Source: Guptibacillus hwajinpoensis (GTDB taxonomy: Bacteria > Bacillota > Bacilli > Bacillales > Guptibacillaceae). From it: a DNA stretch of 64,000 bases. The stretch is taken from the NCBI RefSeq assembly GCF_020171785.1, contig NZ_JAIVAE010000002.1, positions 186,001 to 250,000 of the forward strand. Direction: 5' to 3'. Below, piece after piece: positions 32,441 through 42,649 of this stretch (the stretch's first letter is position 1; the number at the start of each line of letters is the position of its first letter). Under the pieces are notes generated by a model. It worked only from the letters and a program-made list of their open reading frames with translations, made no database searches and was not told the DNA's origin. A program made the position numbers and the translations under genes.

Positions 32441-33187
32441 ATGTTGTATTTGCGAGATGTTTGGGTGAACTGGTTTGAGGGCGAAGAGAATGGATACAAT
32501 GTGTGTAATTTCCATGAGTGGCGAAAAGATGATTTTATTGAACTATTGGATCAAGTGCCTGTTATTAAGGTAGAATCGGTCTTGTATCATTATATCGAGA
32601 ATGATCTTACTGAGCTTCCGGAGAGTTTACTTAATGATGTTTTTCAACAGAGCTATATTCGAAAGAACAATGAACGATCACCTTTAGAATATTGCTTCCT
32701 GGCTACGGATGGCAGAGGGGTTATCGTGATTGATACTTTAGGATATAAGATTCCGATTCGCAAAAGTCGAGTGATTCCAAGGCAGGAGAAAGCGGTTTAT
32801 GAAATGGTGGCAGATATTGAAGCTACGCGTTATCCATTTGAAACGGACCAGCCGGTGAAAGAGCACCATATTCTTTCTCCAGGTCCAGACATCATGATGG
32901 GGCTAACAAGAAAGGAAAGACAGTTAAAACAGCTTTTGTTTATGGCACTCGATCAGCTCTACTCAAGTGGGAACTCAGCTGAAATTCGGTATTGGTTCAC
33001 AGAATGCCAGCCAAAAAAATATGTGCAGATTCAAAACATGGAAATGGACGAGGCATGGGAAGGGCTATATCGAGAAGTGAAAGCAGGTTGGTCAGCAAAA
33101 CATGAGCAAATTTGTGAGCGGATTATTAAAGGGCAACCGTATTTTGAGAAAATATGGGAACTTGAAAAGGGAACGCATGTAAACTAA
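32441..33187 (+). CDS. yjbA: YjbA family protein (UPF0736)
   Basis: 248 residues. The start [20 protein letters not shown], the [13 protein letters not shown] block and [20 protein letters not shown] are those of B. subtilis YjbA. Function unknown. ATG at 32441 has GAGGGG upstream, so the ORF start at 32426 is too long. Lies between fabF and trpS, its conserved location. Confidence 0.92.
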   Translation: MLYLRDVWVNWFEGEENGYNVCNFHEWRKDDFIELLDQVPVIKVESVLYHYIENDLTELPESLLNDVFQQSYIRKNNERSPLEYCFLATDGRGVIVIDTLGYKIPIRKSRVIPRQEKAVYEMVADIEATRYPFETDQPVKEHHILSPGPDIMMGLTRKERQLKQLLFMALDQLYSSGNSAEIRYWFTECQPKKYVQIQNMEMDEAWEGLYREVKAGWSAKHEQICERIIKGQPYFEKIWELEKGTHVN

Positions 33188-33224
33188 AAGAAGAAGGCTG
33201 CCGTCGGCAGCCTTCTTCTTTGTT
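33188..33224. terminator. Shared terminator of yjbA and trpS
   Basis: A 15-bp perfect stem (AAGAAGAAGGCTGCC with its complement) around loop GTC, T-rich in both directions, between converging genes. Confidence 0.92.
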
Positions 33225-33236
33225 AATTGGATCAAA

Positions 33237-34241
<1,005 letters not shown>

Positions 34242-34261
34242 TCAATATCAATAAAATGGAA

Positions 34262-34510
34262 TACAAAAAGGTCCATTCATCCCTTTATTGCTAGGGACGA
34301 ATGGACCGTGGTGCCACCCTGCTTATCCAGTAAGACTGGATCACTTTATGGTAATGAATACCGCTAGTGGTAACGTGAATGCTCACGCCAATGCCTACTT
34401 ACTCGTTCAGCAAAGGGGCTCAGAAGTCCATTCCAAAACGTGTGTTACCTGTTTTCACCAACCACAGGCTCTCTATAAACACATCAATTTGTACTACTCT
34501 TCCTCAAAGC
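34262..34510 (-). promoter_or_regulatory. T-box leader of trpS (Trp specifier TGG)
   Basis: On the minus strand: stem I with GAGAGCC...GGTTGGTGAAAACAGG, specifier TGG in GGAATGGACTTCTGAGC (TGG at 34430-34428), then the T-box AGGGTGGCACCACGG (about 34320-34306) and a terminator GGTCCATTCGTCCC / GGGATGAATGGACC with TTTTT. Uncharged tRNA-Trp should favour antitermination. Confidence 0.95.
34265..34308 (-). terminator. T-box terminator hairpin
   Basis: GGTCCATTCGTCCCT / AGGGATGAATGGACC with loop AGCAATAA followed by TTTTT on the minus strand; the 5' arm overlaps the end of the T-box antiterminator. Confidence 0.92.
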
Positions 34511-34534
34511 CGTTCTGTATCCTTCTTCCTTACT

Positions 34535-34564
34535 AGTATAGCGCAATGATTTCATTCGATGCAA
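34535..34564 (-). promoter_or_regulatory. trpS promoter
   Basis: Minus strand TTGCAT, 18-base spacer, TATACT, located just upstream of the T-box leader. Confidence 0.6.
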
Positions 34565-34572
34565 CAAGTTAG

Positions 34573-34941
34573 CTACTGAATAAGAGCAATGGAAATGATA
34601 ATCGTAATGATTGTACAAAAAGCACCAGCAAGTAGAAGAGGATAAGTAATGGGGTTATCATAATCCAGCTGATATTTAATTTCAGAATGATCTTCTTCAA
34701 TCATTTGGCGTTTAGCTGTATTTCGAAAATAGCGTTTAAAGGAATAGACGATGCCATCGAAGAAGCCAGTCTGAACCACATGAAGAGTTGCACCAATTAG
34801 TAACATTCCGAGAGCAATCATAAAGAGAATATCGGATACTGGCTGTAAGGCAATTCCTTCATCAGATGTAATCGATATGATCATTGAAGCAACAATAGCC
34901 AGGAAAACCAGTATACTTGACTTAAATGTAAGTGATTTCAT
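34573..34941 (-). CDS. DUF3899 membrane protein
   Basis: 122 residues with three hydrophobic segments (SILVFLAIVASMIISI; ILFMIALGMLLIGATLHVV; LLLAGAFCTIITIIISIALI) separated by a basic cytoplasmic loop. Fits the Bacillaceae DUF3899 family, function unknown. ATG at 34941 with GGGGG upstream is chosen; a TTG at 34953 is possible. Sits between the trpS leader and opp. Confidence 0.75.
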   Translation of the reverse strand: MKSLTFKSSILVFLAIVASMIISITSDEGIALQPVSDILFMIALGMLLIGATLHVVQTGFFDGIVYSFKRYFRNTAKRQMIEEDHSEIKYQLDYDNPITYPLLLAGAFCTIITIIISIALIQ

Positions 34942-35048
34942 AGTAACCCCCAATTATCTTTCTATTATTAAGTATAAAAAAAGAATGGGTCAAGAACAAT
35001 AAACAAAAGAAAAAAGCGTAGAATATGTAAGGACTTTACACACCGTTC

Positions 35049-35063
35049 ATATTTCAGAATATT
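35049..35063 (+). promoter_or_regulatory. Candidate CodY box upstream of oppA
   Basis: ATATTTCAGAATATT matches 12 of 15 positions of the CodY consensus AATTTTCWGAAAATT and is itself a near palindrome. Peptide permeases are classical CodY targets. It lies about 350 bases before oppA. Confidence 0.45.
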
Positions 35064-35072
35064 TTGCGACAT

Positions 35073-35104
35073 GTATACAGTATACACGAACGTATACTAT
35101 ATAC
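35073..35104. promoter_or_regulatory. Paired GTATAC palindromes upstream of oppA
   Basis: GTATAC-A-GTATAC (35073-35085) and GTATAC-T-ATATAC (35092-35104), two 13-base units with starts 19 bases apart. It looks like a cooperative operator. The remaining 34942-35410 gap shows only the candidate CodY box and a promoter. Confidence 0.5.
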
Positions 35105-35263
35105 TTTCAGGTAAGGGGGGTAGATAGATTTTCATACATTTCTCTGTAAAATTTAAAATGTTACCCATAAACCAGAGAATTTATACCAGGACTAAAGAAC
35201 TATTTTCTGTTATGCAAACGTAATGGTGACGCGGTTTTTGTAAATCAGTGTAAAAATTGTGTA

Positions 35264-35291
35264 TGCAAAATAGTTAGAAAACTTGTATAAT
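35264..35291 (+). promoter_or_regulatory. Candidate opp promoter
   Basis: Perfect -10 TATAAT at 35286-35291 with only a weak -35 (TGCAAA, 16-base spacer), about 120 bases before oppA. Confidence 0.4.
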
Positions 35292-35410
35292 ACGAGTTGT
35301 GGGCGAAACGAATCAAAAAAATCTCTCGTAAATTGTTGGATAATTTGATGAATTTCGTCATGCGGATTACTAGCTTTTATAGCTACATATTTTAAGGGAG
35401 GTCACACAGC

Positions 35411-37096
35411 ATGAAGAAATCAAGATGGACGCTTGTCCTATCTCTTGTGCTTGTATTGAGCGTATTCCTGTCGGCTTGCGGCGGCGGCTCAAACAACGGG
35501 GGGAACAGTGGAGGAGAAGGCGACGGAGAAGGCGGTTCTGCTGAACAAGTACTTAACTTAGTAGAAACAGCTGAAATTCCTTCAATGGATACAACTCAAG
35601 CTACTGATAACACATCTTTTAAAGCAATGAACCAGGTTTTCGAAGGACTTTATCGTCTTGACGAAAATAACGAGCCTACACTAGGTATGGCTGCTGACGA
35701 ACCAGAAGAAGAAGAAAAAGATGGTGAAACTGTTTACACATTCACAATTCGCGATGACGCTAAATGGTCTGACGGATCTGATGTTGTAGCAGGTGATTTC
35801 ATCTATGCTTGGCATAAAGCACTAAATCCAGATACAATTTCTCCTTACGCTTCTATGTTTGGTACTGCAGGAATCAAGAACGGTAATGCAATCATTACTG
35901 AAGGCGATCCTCTTTACGGTAAAGTAGAAGAGCTTGGAGCTAAAGCAGTAGACGAGAAAACACTTGAAATTACTGTAGAAAATCAAGTTCCTTATTTCAA
36001 ATCATTGCTAACTTTCGCAACTTTCTATCCACAACCAGAAGGTTATGCTGAAGAGCAAGGCGATAATTTTGCACTAGAAGCTGACACGATGCTTTATAAC
36101 GGACCATTCGTATTTGCTGAGTGGAATCACGGTGAAGGCTGGACTTATGAAAAGAATCCTGAGTATTGGGATGCTGAAACTGTAAACCTTGAAAAAGTTA
36201 CTACTAAAGTTGTACAAGATACAGCGACAACAGTTAACCTATACGAAACAGGCAAGATTGACCGTGCAGGTCTATCAGCTGACTTCGTCGATCAGTTCAA
36301 GGACAACGAAGAGTTCTCAACTCTTGTCGATCCTACAATGTACTTCATGCGTTTGAACCAAGAAAGAGAAGAACTAGCAAACAAAGATATTCGTAAAGCA
36401 CTTTACCTTGCATATGACCGCGAAGGACTTGTAAATGTTCTTCTTAACAACGGATCAATTGCAGCTAAATATTTCGTTCCAAAAGACTTTGTAAAAGGTC
36501 CAGATGGCGATGACTTCCGCGAATTCGCTCCAGACGGTTTCTATGCTGATCAAGGTGAAGAAGAAGCGAAAGAAGCATGGGAAGCTGGACTTGAAGCGTT
36601 AGGTACAGATTCTGTTGAACTTGAATTCCTAACAACTGATAACGAGCTTGCTGCGAAAATTGCAGAATATGCAAAAGATCAGTTTGAAACAAAGCTTGAT
36701 GGCCTTACTATCACAATCAACAAACAGCCTTGGAAACAGTTCCTTGAGCTTGAAGATTCTGGTGACTTTGATATCTCAACTGGTGGTTGGGGACCTGACT
36801 ATCCAGATCCAATGACGTTCCTTTATATGTTTGAAACAGACGGTGAATATAATCGCATGGGTTACTCAAGCGAGAAGTATGACGAGTTAGTTTCAGGAGC
36901 TAAGAAAGAAACTGATGAAGCGAAGCGTTGGAAAATGATGCAAGATGCTGAGAAAGTTCTAATGGAAGAGGACATTGCAATCGTTCCTACTTACCAAAAA
37001 GGTAACGCAATCCTTAAAAAAGATTACGTAAAGAACTTCTATGTTCACTCATTTGGAGCTGACTCATCTTACAAATGGATTAAGATTGAAAAATAA
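35411..37096 (+). CDS. oppA: Oligopeptide-binding lipoprotein OppA
   Basis: Extracytoplasmic receptor of the oligopeptide ABC importer, which also takes up signalling peptides for competence and sporulation. Lipoprotein signal with lipobox LSAC (cysteine 23), then a glycine/serine linker and the SBP family 5 fold (TIRDDAKWSDGSDVVAGDF, a hallmark). 561 residues, complete. AAGGGAGG before the ATG. A strong hairpin after the stop likely lowers expression of oppBCDF relative to oppA. Confidence 0.96.
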   Translation: MKKSRWTLVLSLVLVLSVFLSACGGGSNNGGNSGGEGDGEGGSAEQVLNLVETAEIPSMDTTQATDNTSFKAMNQVFEGLYRLDENNEPTLGMAADEPEEEEKDGETVYTFTIRDDAKWSDGSDVVAGDFIYAWHKALNPDTISPYASMFGTAGIKNGNAIITEGDPLYGKVEELGAKAVDEKTLEITVENQVPYFKSLLTFATFYPQPEGYAEEQGDNFALEADTMLYNGPFVFAEWNHGEGWTYEKNPEYWDAETVNLEKVTTKVVQDTATTVNLYETGKIDRAGLSADFVDQFKDNEEFSTLVDPTMYFMRLNQEREELANKDIRKALYLAYDREGLVNVLLNNGSIAAKYFVPKDFVKGPDGDDFREFAPDGFYADQGEEEAKEAWEAGLEALGTDSVELEFLTTDNELAAKIAEYAKDQFETKLDGLTITINKQPWKQFLELEDSGDFDISTGGWGPDYPDPMTFLYMFETDGEYNRMGYSSEKYDELVSGAKKETDEAKRWKMMQDAEKVLMEEDIAIVPTYQKGNAILKKDYVKNFYVHSFGADSSYKWIKIEK

Positions 37097-37110
37097 GTTT
37101 AGATTTTCAG

Positions 37111-37147
37111 GAGAGTATATGTCATCCTGACATATACTCTCTTTTTT
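37111..37147 (+). terminator. Partial terminator between oppA and oppB
   Basis: A perfect 14-bp stem GAGAGTATATGTCA / TGACATATACTCTC with loop TCC and T6. Since oppB follows in the same direction, it should act as an attenuator or 3' stabiliser for abundant oppA message. Confidence 0.88.
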
Positions 37148-37272
37148 ACCTGTAATAAGAAATATGTCGAAAAGTAACCTAGATATGAAATAGATAGAAA
37201 ATTTATTCTAGTGAAATTCCATTTTTCGACTTATAATAAACAGGCAGGTATCTTTTGAGGAGGTTGGTTGTA

Positions 37273-38202
37273 GTGGGACGTTATATTGGCGGAAGAATCA
37301 TCTCAATGTTGATTACCTTCCTAATTATTGCTTCGCTAACATTTTTTCTAATGAAGCTTCTCCCTGGTACACCGTTTAATAACCAGGATAAGCTAACAGA
37401 AACACAAATTGTTCAATTGAATGATAAATACGGTTTGAACGATCCTGTTCCTGTACAGTACTTCAATTATATGAAGAATCTATTATCAGGTGACCTCGGT
37501 GTTTCCTTCCAGCAGGATGGCCGTGAAGTATCAACAATTATCGGTGAGCGTATTGGACCATCTGCCTACCTTGGATTGCAGTCCTTAGTAGTAGGAACAA
37601 TTATTGGTCTTTTCCTTGGAATCATTGCAGCATTAAAACACAATTCTTTCCTTGATTATGGAACAATGGTGATTGCCGTTCTAGGTATATCTATTCCAAA
37701 CTTCGTTATCGCTGGCCTTATGCAATATTGGTTTGGTGTAAAATGGCAGCTTTTACCAGTAGCATACTGGGATGGCTTCGCCTATACGATCATGCCAACA
37801 GTTGCAATAGCTTCGATTGTTGTCGCAACAATAGCTCGTTTTATGAGAACGGAAATGTTAGAAGTTCTTGGACAGGACTATATTACAACAGCGAAGGCAA
37901 AAGGCTTAAGTAGCACAGCGGTTGTTATTAGACATACAATCCGTAATGCTTCTATACCTATCATTACCATTATGGGACCACTGGTTGTAGGTCTAATGAC
38001 AGGTACTCTCGTAATTGAGCAAATTTTTGTTATTCCAGGACTTGGTGAAAAATTCGTTAACTCGATTTTAACAAACGATTTCCCGATTATTATGGGTACA
38101 ACGCTTTTCTTTAGTATATTATTCATTGTTGTTATCTTATTGGTAGATATTCTGTATGGAATTATTGATCCTCGAATTCGTTTAGCGGGAGGTAAGAGTT
38201 AA
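37273..38202 (+). CDS. oppB: Oligopeptide permease membrane protein OppB
   Basis: Transmembrane subunit with six hydrophobic segments and the EAA-like coupling loop DYITTAKAKGLSSTAVVIRH. 309 residues from GTG at 37273, 9 bases after GGAGG; the ORF start at 37255 lies inside the ribosome site. Overlaps oppC by one base (TAATG). Confidence 0.95.
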   Translation: MGRYIGGRIISMLITFLIIASLTFFLMKLLPGTPFNNQDKLTETQIVQLNDKYGLNDPVPVQYFNYMKNLLSGDLGVSFQQDGREVSTIIGERIGPSAYLGLQSLVVGTIIGLFLGIIAALKHNSFLDYGTMVIAVLGISIPNFVIAGLMQYWFGVKWQLLPVAYWDGFAYTIMPTVAIASIVVATIARFMRTEMLEVLGQDYITTAKAKGLSSTAVVIRHTIRNASIPIITIMGPLVVGLMTGTLVIEQIFVIPGLGEKFVNSILTNDFPIIMGTTLFFSILFIVVILLVDILYGIIDPRIRLAGGKS

Positions 38203-39230
38203 TGAGTATGAAACAAGAAAAACTACACGACCTCTCAGACGACATGTTTCAACCCGCTAAAATTGATTCATCTGAAAATGAACAAATTGCTCGTGAAAGT
38301 ACTGGGTTTTGGAAAGATGCATGGAGAAGGTTGAAGAAAAATCCTGGTGCAATCACCGGGTTAATCATTATTGTTGCGATTATTTTACTTGCCATTTTTG
38401 GTCCAGGAATGAATGAACACTCATATTCTGAGCAGGAGTTAACGCGTGCAAAGCTTCCTGCTAAAGTACCGGTTCTAGAAAATATTGATTTCCTAGGTGT
38501 TAACGGTGTTGATATTCGTGGAACCGATCAGTATGAAGCAAAAGGTTATGAAGATGAGTATTTCTGGTTCGGTACAGATGAATTTGGTCGTGACCAGTGG
38601 ACGCGTGTATGGCAGGGAACACGTATTTCACTATTCATTGCAGCAGCAGCAGCGTTTATTGACTTTGTAATCGGTGTCGCTTATGGTGGGATCTCTGCTT
38701 ACTACGGGGGACGAGTTGATAATATCTTACAGCGCATAATTGAAGTGTTAGTTGGTATTCCAAACTTAATTTTGATTATCCTCTTTATTCTAATATTTGA
38801 GCCTGGAATATTCTCAATCATCCTTGCTTTATCCGTCACCGGTTGGATAGGAATGTCAAGAATTGTTCGAGGGCAAGTATTAAAGCTGAAATCACAGGAA
38901 TTTGTTTTGGCTTCACGTACTTTAGGCGCTACAAGTGGACGAGTGATCGGAAAACACTTAATTCCAAACGTACTTGGACAAATTATTATTACGACAATGT
39001 TTACAATTCCAAGTGCGATTTTCTTCGAGGCGTTTCTAAGCTTTATTGGACTAGGATTACGCCCGCCAGAGGCTTCACTTGGCTCTATTATTAATAACGG
39101 ATTTAGAAGTCTACAAATTTATCCGCATCTTGTGCTCTGGCCATCTATTATCATTTCATTGATTATGATTGCCTTTAACCTTCTTGGTGACGGCCTTCGA
39201 GATGCATTTGATCCAAAGCTACGTAAATAG
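38202..39230 (+). CDS. oppC: Oligopeptide permease membrane protein OppC
   Basis: Second transmembrane subunit. Long N-terminal cytoplasmic part, first helix GAITGLIIIVAIILLAIFG, a periplasmic loop (residues about 70-130, FWFGTDEFGRDQWTRV) and coupling loop EFVLASRTLGATSGRVIGKH. 342 residues. Start overlaps oppB stop. Confidence 0.95.
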   Translation: MSMKQEKLHDLSDDMFQPAKIDSSENEQIARESTGFWKDAWRRLKKNPGAITGLIIIVAIILLAIFGPGMNEHSYSEQELTRAKLPAKVPVLENIDFLGVNGVDIRGTDQYEAKGYEDEYFWFGTDEFGRDQWTRVWQGTRISLFIAAAAAFIDFVIGVAYGGISAYYGGRVDNILQRIIEVLVGIPNLILIILFILIFEPGIFSIILALSVTGWIGMSRIVRGQVLKLKSQEFVLASRTLGATSGRVIGKHLIPNVLGQIIITTMFTIPSAIFFEAFLSFIGLGLRPPEASLGSIINNGFRSLQIYPHLVLWPSIIISLIMIAFNLLGDGLRDAFDPKLRK

Positions 39231-39242
39231 GGGGGAATTAGA

Positions 39243-40313
39243 ATGGAAAAGATTCTAGAAGTGAACAATTTGCACGTCTCCTTTGATACGTTTGCTGGAG
39301 AGGTACAGGCGGTTCGTGGAGTAAACTTCCATTTAAATAAAGGTGAAACATTAGCAATTGTAGGAGAGTCAGGATCAGGTAAATCCGTTACATCTAAAGC
39401 GGTTATGCGTTTGATTCCAAACCCTCCTGGACGTATTAAAGAAGGTGAGATCAAGTTCGGCGATCGTGATCTTGCTCAGCTGTCCGAAAAGGAAATGCAA
39501 AAAATTCGTGGATCTGAAATCTCAATGATTTTCCAGGATCCAATGACATCATTGAACCCAACCATGACGATTGGAAAACAAATCATGGAAGGGTTAGTAA
39601 AGCATCAAAACATGAGTAAGTCTGAAGCGAAAGAACGTGCGATCGAGCTTTTGAAACTTGTTGGTATTCCAAATGCAGAGGGAAGAGTGAATGAATTTCC
39701 TCACCAATTCTCTGGTGGTATGAGACAGCGTGTTGTTATCGCGATTGCGCTCGCGTGTAATCCACGTGTTCTTATTGCGGATGAGCCAACAACAGCTCTT
39801 GATGTAACGATTCAGGCGCAAATTCTTGAACTATTAAATGACCTTCAAGAAAAAATGGGTACGTCGATTATCTTTATTACGCACGACCTTGGGGTTGTAG
39901 CAAATATTGCAGATCGTGTAGCTGTTATGTATGCAGGTAAAATCGTTGAAACAGGAACTGTTGATGAAATCTTCTACAACCCTCAGCATCCTTACACTTG
40001 GGGACTTCTTGGTTCGATGCCAAGTCTTGATTCAACAGATGAAGAGTTAATTGCGATTCCAGGTTCACCTCCAGATCTTCTTGATCCGCCTAAAGGTGAC
40101 GCATTTGCGCCACGTAATCCTTATGCGATGAAGATTGACACGGAGATGGAACCACCTTTATTCAAGATTTCAGATACGCACTATGCCGCTACATGGCTAT
40201 TGCACGAGAAAGCACCTAAAGTAGAACCACCTGCAGCGATTAAAAAGCGGATGCAGGGTATGGCTCCAAGCGAGCCGATCATTGGCGCGAAAGATGGTGG
40301 GAAGAATGTCTAG
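39243..40313 (+). CDS. oppD: Oligopeptide ABC transporter ATPase OppD
   Basis: Walker A GESGSGKS, signature FSGGMRQRV, Walker B VLIADEPTTALD, and a C-terminal Opp/Dpp extension (HPYTWGLLGSMPSLD, RNPYAM) that in some members binds an iron-sulfur cluster. 356 residues. GGGGGGAATTAGA region precedes ATG. Overlaps oppF by 8 bases. Confidence 0.96.
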   Translation: MEKILEVNNLHVSFDTFAGEVQAVRGVNFHLNKGETLAIVGESGSGKSVTSKAVMRLIPNPPGRIKEGEIKFGDRDLAQLSEKEMQKIRGSEISMIFQDPMTSLNPTMTIGKQIMEGLVKHQNMSKSEAKERAIELLKLVGIPNAEGRVNEFPHQFSGGMRQRVVIAIALACNPRVLIADEPTTALDVTIQAQILELLNDLQEKMGTSIIFITHDLGVVANIADRVAVMYAGKIVETGTVDEIFYNPQHPYTWGLLGSMPSLDSTDEELIAIPGSPPDLLDPPKGDAFAPRNPYAMKIDTEMEPPLFKISDTHYAATWLLHEKAPKVEPPAAIKKRMQGMAPSEPIIGAKDGGKNV

Positions 40314-41238
40314 TCAAGAGAAACTATTAGAAATCAAAAACTTGAAGCAGCATTTTAAAGTAGGCAAAAGCACTGTAAAAGCTGTTGATGGTTTAACATT
40401 TGATATTTATAAAGGTGAGACGTTCGGGCTTGTTGGTGAGTCTGGTTGTGGGAAATCGACAACTGGACGAACGATTATTCGCCTTTACGATGCAACAGAT
40501 GGTGAAGTTCGTTTTAATGGTGAAGATGTTCATGGAAAGAAGTCTGCAAAAGAGCTTAAGAAGTTTAACCAAAAAATGCAGATGATTTTCCAGGATCCAT
40601 ATGCTTCGTTAAATCCGAGAATGACCGTTTCTGATATTATTGCAGAAGGAATTGATATCCACGGTCTTGCAACGTCTAAGAAAGCTCGTATGGACAAAGT
40701 GGTTGAGCTTCTTGAAACAGTAGGATTGAACAAAGAGCATGCGAACCGCTACCCTCACGAATTTAGTGGTGGACAAAGACAGCGTATTGGAATCGCTCGT
40801 GCTCTTGCTGTAGATCCGGAGTTTATCATTGCGGATGAGCCAATTTCTGCACTAGATGTTTCGATTCAAGCACAGGTTGTTAACTTGATGAAGAAGCTAC
40901 AGCGTGAAAAAGGCCTAACGTATTTGTTTATTGCGCATGACCTTTCGATGGTGAAATACATCAGTGATCGTATTGGAGTAATGTATCGTGGTCAAATTGT
41001 AGAGCTAGCTGAAAGTGAAGAGCTTTACCGCAATCCGTTACATCCTTATACGCAGTCGCTCCTTTCTGCGATTCCACTTCCGGATCCAGAATACGAGCGC
41101 TCAAGAAGGCGTAAAATCTATGATCCTGAAAAGCATCTTCCTAAAAATGGAGAAGAACGTATCCTACGTGAAGTGATGGAAGGCCACTGGATTGCTTGTA
41201 CAGAAGAAGAGTATCAAAAGTATCAGGTAACAGTTTAA
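40306..41238 (+). CDS. oppF: Oligopeptide ABC transporter ATPase OppF
   Basis: Partner ATPase with Walker A GESGCGKST, signature FSGGQRQRI, Walker B FIIADEPISALD. C-terminal PYTQSLLSAIPLPDP and HWIACTEEEY. 310 residues from ATG at 40306 inside the oppD end (GGTGGGAAGA upstream); the ORF start at 40282 is not supported. Completes oppABCDF before a terminator. Confidence 0.95.
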   Translation: MSSQEKLLEIKNLKQHFKVGKSTVKAVDGLTFDIYKGETFGLVGESGCGKSTTGRTIIRLYDATDGEVRFNGEDVHGKKSAKELKKFNQKMQMIFQDPYASLNPRMTVSDIIAEGIDIHGLATSKKARMDKVVELLETVGLNKEHANRYPHEFSGGQRQRIGIARALAVDPEFIIADEPISALDVSIQAQVVNLMKKLQREKGLTYLFIAHDLSMVKYISDRIGVMYRGQIVELAESEELYRNPLHPYTQSLLSAIPLPDPEYERSRRRKIYDPEKHLPKNGEERILREVMEGHWIACTEEEYQKYQVTV

Positions 41239-41243
41239 AAGTT

Positions 41244-41279
41244 AAAGGACCGCATTTCAACTGAAATGCGGTCCTTTTC
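41244..41279 (+). terminator. Terminator of the opp operon
   Basis: A perfect 16-bp stem (AAAGGACCGCATTTCA and its complement) with a 2-4 base loop and TTTTC. Confidence 0.92.
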
Positions 41280-41455
41280 TATGATGCTTTTTTGTTTTTA
41301 AATTTTGTTACAAGATAAGCGATGTACAAGATGAGTGGTACGATCAGAAATCCTTTAATATAAAGGGATAAGTCAGTGTATAGCGAATAGTCTACTAAAA
41401 TAAGACCACATAGAATAAAAGTGGAAATGAGTAAACTAAGTTTCAATTTAGACAT
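41279..41455 (-). CDS. Small two-helix membrane protein
   Basis: 58 residues, MSKLKLSLLISTFILCGLIL then LYIKGFLIVPLILYIAYLV, ending KFKNKKAS. AAAAGGAG lies 5 bases before the ATG. Two membrane segments with a basic tail. No family recognised. Confidence 0.65.
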   Translation of the reverse strand: MSKLKLSLLISTFILCGLILVDYSLYTDLSLYIKGFLIVPLILYIAYLVTKFKNKKAS

Positions 41456-41535
41456 AAGAGCTCCTTTTGGATGGTAAAGTTTTAAATTAAGCTAGCGGTA
41501 AATACAAAATAGGTCTTTTAAAGAGGAGGTATTGT

Positions 41536-41931
41536 ATGATTTTTTACGCATTTAACTCTGATTTTGATAACGAAACACTCGAATCAATCAGGTCTGAAAA
41601 CGTCATAAGAGTCGAAAAAGCACCTTCCCCTCATTCTACAATATACCTTTTTGAATCAAAAGATCAAACAGTTGGTTACGTGTGGATGGAAAGTTTATCA
41701 GAGTGCATGGAGTTATTAGAGTTTTTTTATAAAGGATCAGAAGAAAAAAGATGGGGTCTTTATGATTTTGTGGTTAAGTTAGCTGAAAAAAAGAGAAAAA
41801 AAGCAATTAGAATGAAAACGCCGGCTAATGAAATGGGAGAGAAGTTTCTTAAAAAGTGGGGAGGGATGGTGGTGGAAAGGGATGAAAGGGGGATGGTCAT
41901 TGAAATCCCTTTCCTATGCGAATGGGAGTAA
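41536..41931 (+). CDS. Hypothetical protein, possibly GNAT-fold
   Basis: 131 residues, starts MIFYAFNSDFDNET. Middle YVWMESLSECMELLEFFY and C-terminal basic helix EKKRKKAIRMKTP then FLKKWGGMVVER resemble the end of a GNAT fold, but the acetyl-CoA loop is not visible. GAGGAGG precedes the ATG. Its stop is 2 bases from the stop of the converging HD gene. Confidence 0.6.
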   Translation: MIFYAFNSDFDNETLESIRSENVIRVEKAPSPHSTIYLFESKDQTVGYVWMESLSECMELLEFFYKGSEEKRWGLYDFVVKLAEKKRKKAIRMKTPANEMGEKFLKKWGGMVVERDERGMVIEIPFLCEWE

Positions 41932-41933
41932 GT

Positions 41934-42470
41934 CTATACACTTTGCTGCCACTCATTTTGATTGTTTAAACCACTTTCAATCAAGTCATCTAATGCCTTA
42001 AGCTCAGCTCTTGCTTCTTCTTCAGACATCACTTTGTAATGGTGTTTGCCACCGGGCTCTTCGTCAGCTTCATCAGCCATAGCGACGACTTCTTGCAAAG
42101 CATTACGATTAACGGTACCCATAAAGTAAGAATCTGTATGAAAAAGAATGGCGACGGCAATTTCTTTAGCTGATACAGGATTTTCACCGAGGCGAATAAG
42201 CATTTTGTGTGCTCGCTCAGCTCCCTTAATTGCGTGAATGTCATTTTGTTTATATAAATTATAGTCCCACTGCCCATTGCGGTACCATGTATAGTGACCA
42301 ATATCGTGAAGTAAAGCTGCTTTTGTCGCAAGATCGGGATTAACCTCATGCTTATTTGCAAAATGATAAGCGTGTTTGGCCACGGTAATCGCATGAGCCA
42401 GTCCAGCTCGTTTTAGGTATTTTCGTGCAAATGGAAGTTGGAAAATATCTGATAAGGTGACGTTTCTCAT
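41934..42470 (-). CDS. HD-domain phosphohydrolase
   Basis: Metal-dependent phosphohydrolase of the HD superfamily, 178 residues. Metal ligands: AHAITVAKHAYHFA histidines, LLHDIGHY (the HD pair) and a later MADEADEE aspartate. Likely substrates are nucleotides or related phosphates; unproven. AGGAGGCC precedes the ATG. Confidence 0.85.
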   Translation of the reverse strand: MRNVTLSDIFQLPFARKYLKRAGLAHAITVAKHAYHFANKHEVNPDLATKAALLHDIGHYTWYRNGQWDYNLYKQNDIHAIKGAERAHKMLIRLGENPVSAKEIAVAILFHTDSYFMGTVNRNALQEVVAMADEADEEPGGKHHYKVMSEEEARAELKALDDLIESGLNNQNEWQQSV

Positions 42471-42649
42471 GTTAATGGCCTCCTAACTTTCTTGAATTTA
42501 TTTTTCTAAACATCATACCATTTAGAAAAAAATAAATCAATCATAAGTGTTCACGAAAAAGACATGAGAAATTTTACTGGAAGTTCTTTCAAAGCCTGGT
42601 TATTCGTCTTATAATAGAGGAGGCAAACTAATTAAAGGGGAGAGAAGCT

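Noticed and set aside
35020-35410. Replication origin or iteron cluster upstream of oppA
   Set aside because: Only four GTATAC-type half-sites, no DnaA boxes or replication genes; an operator is more likely.
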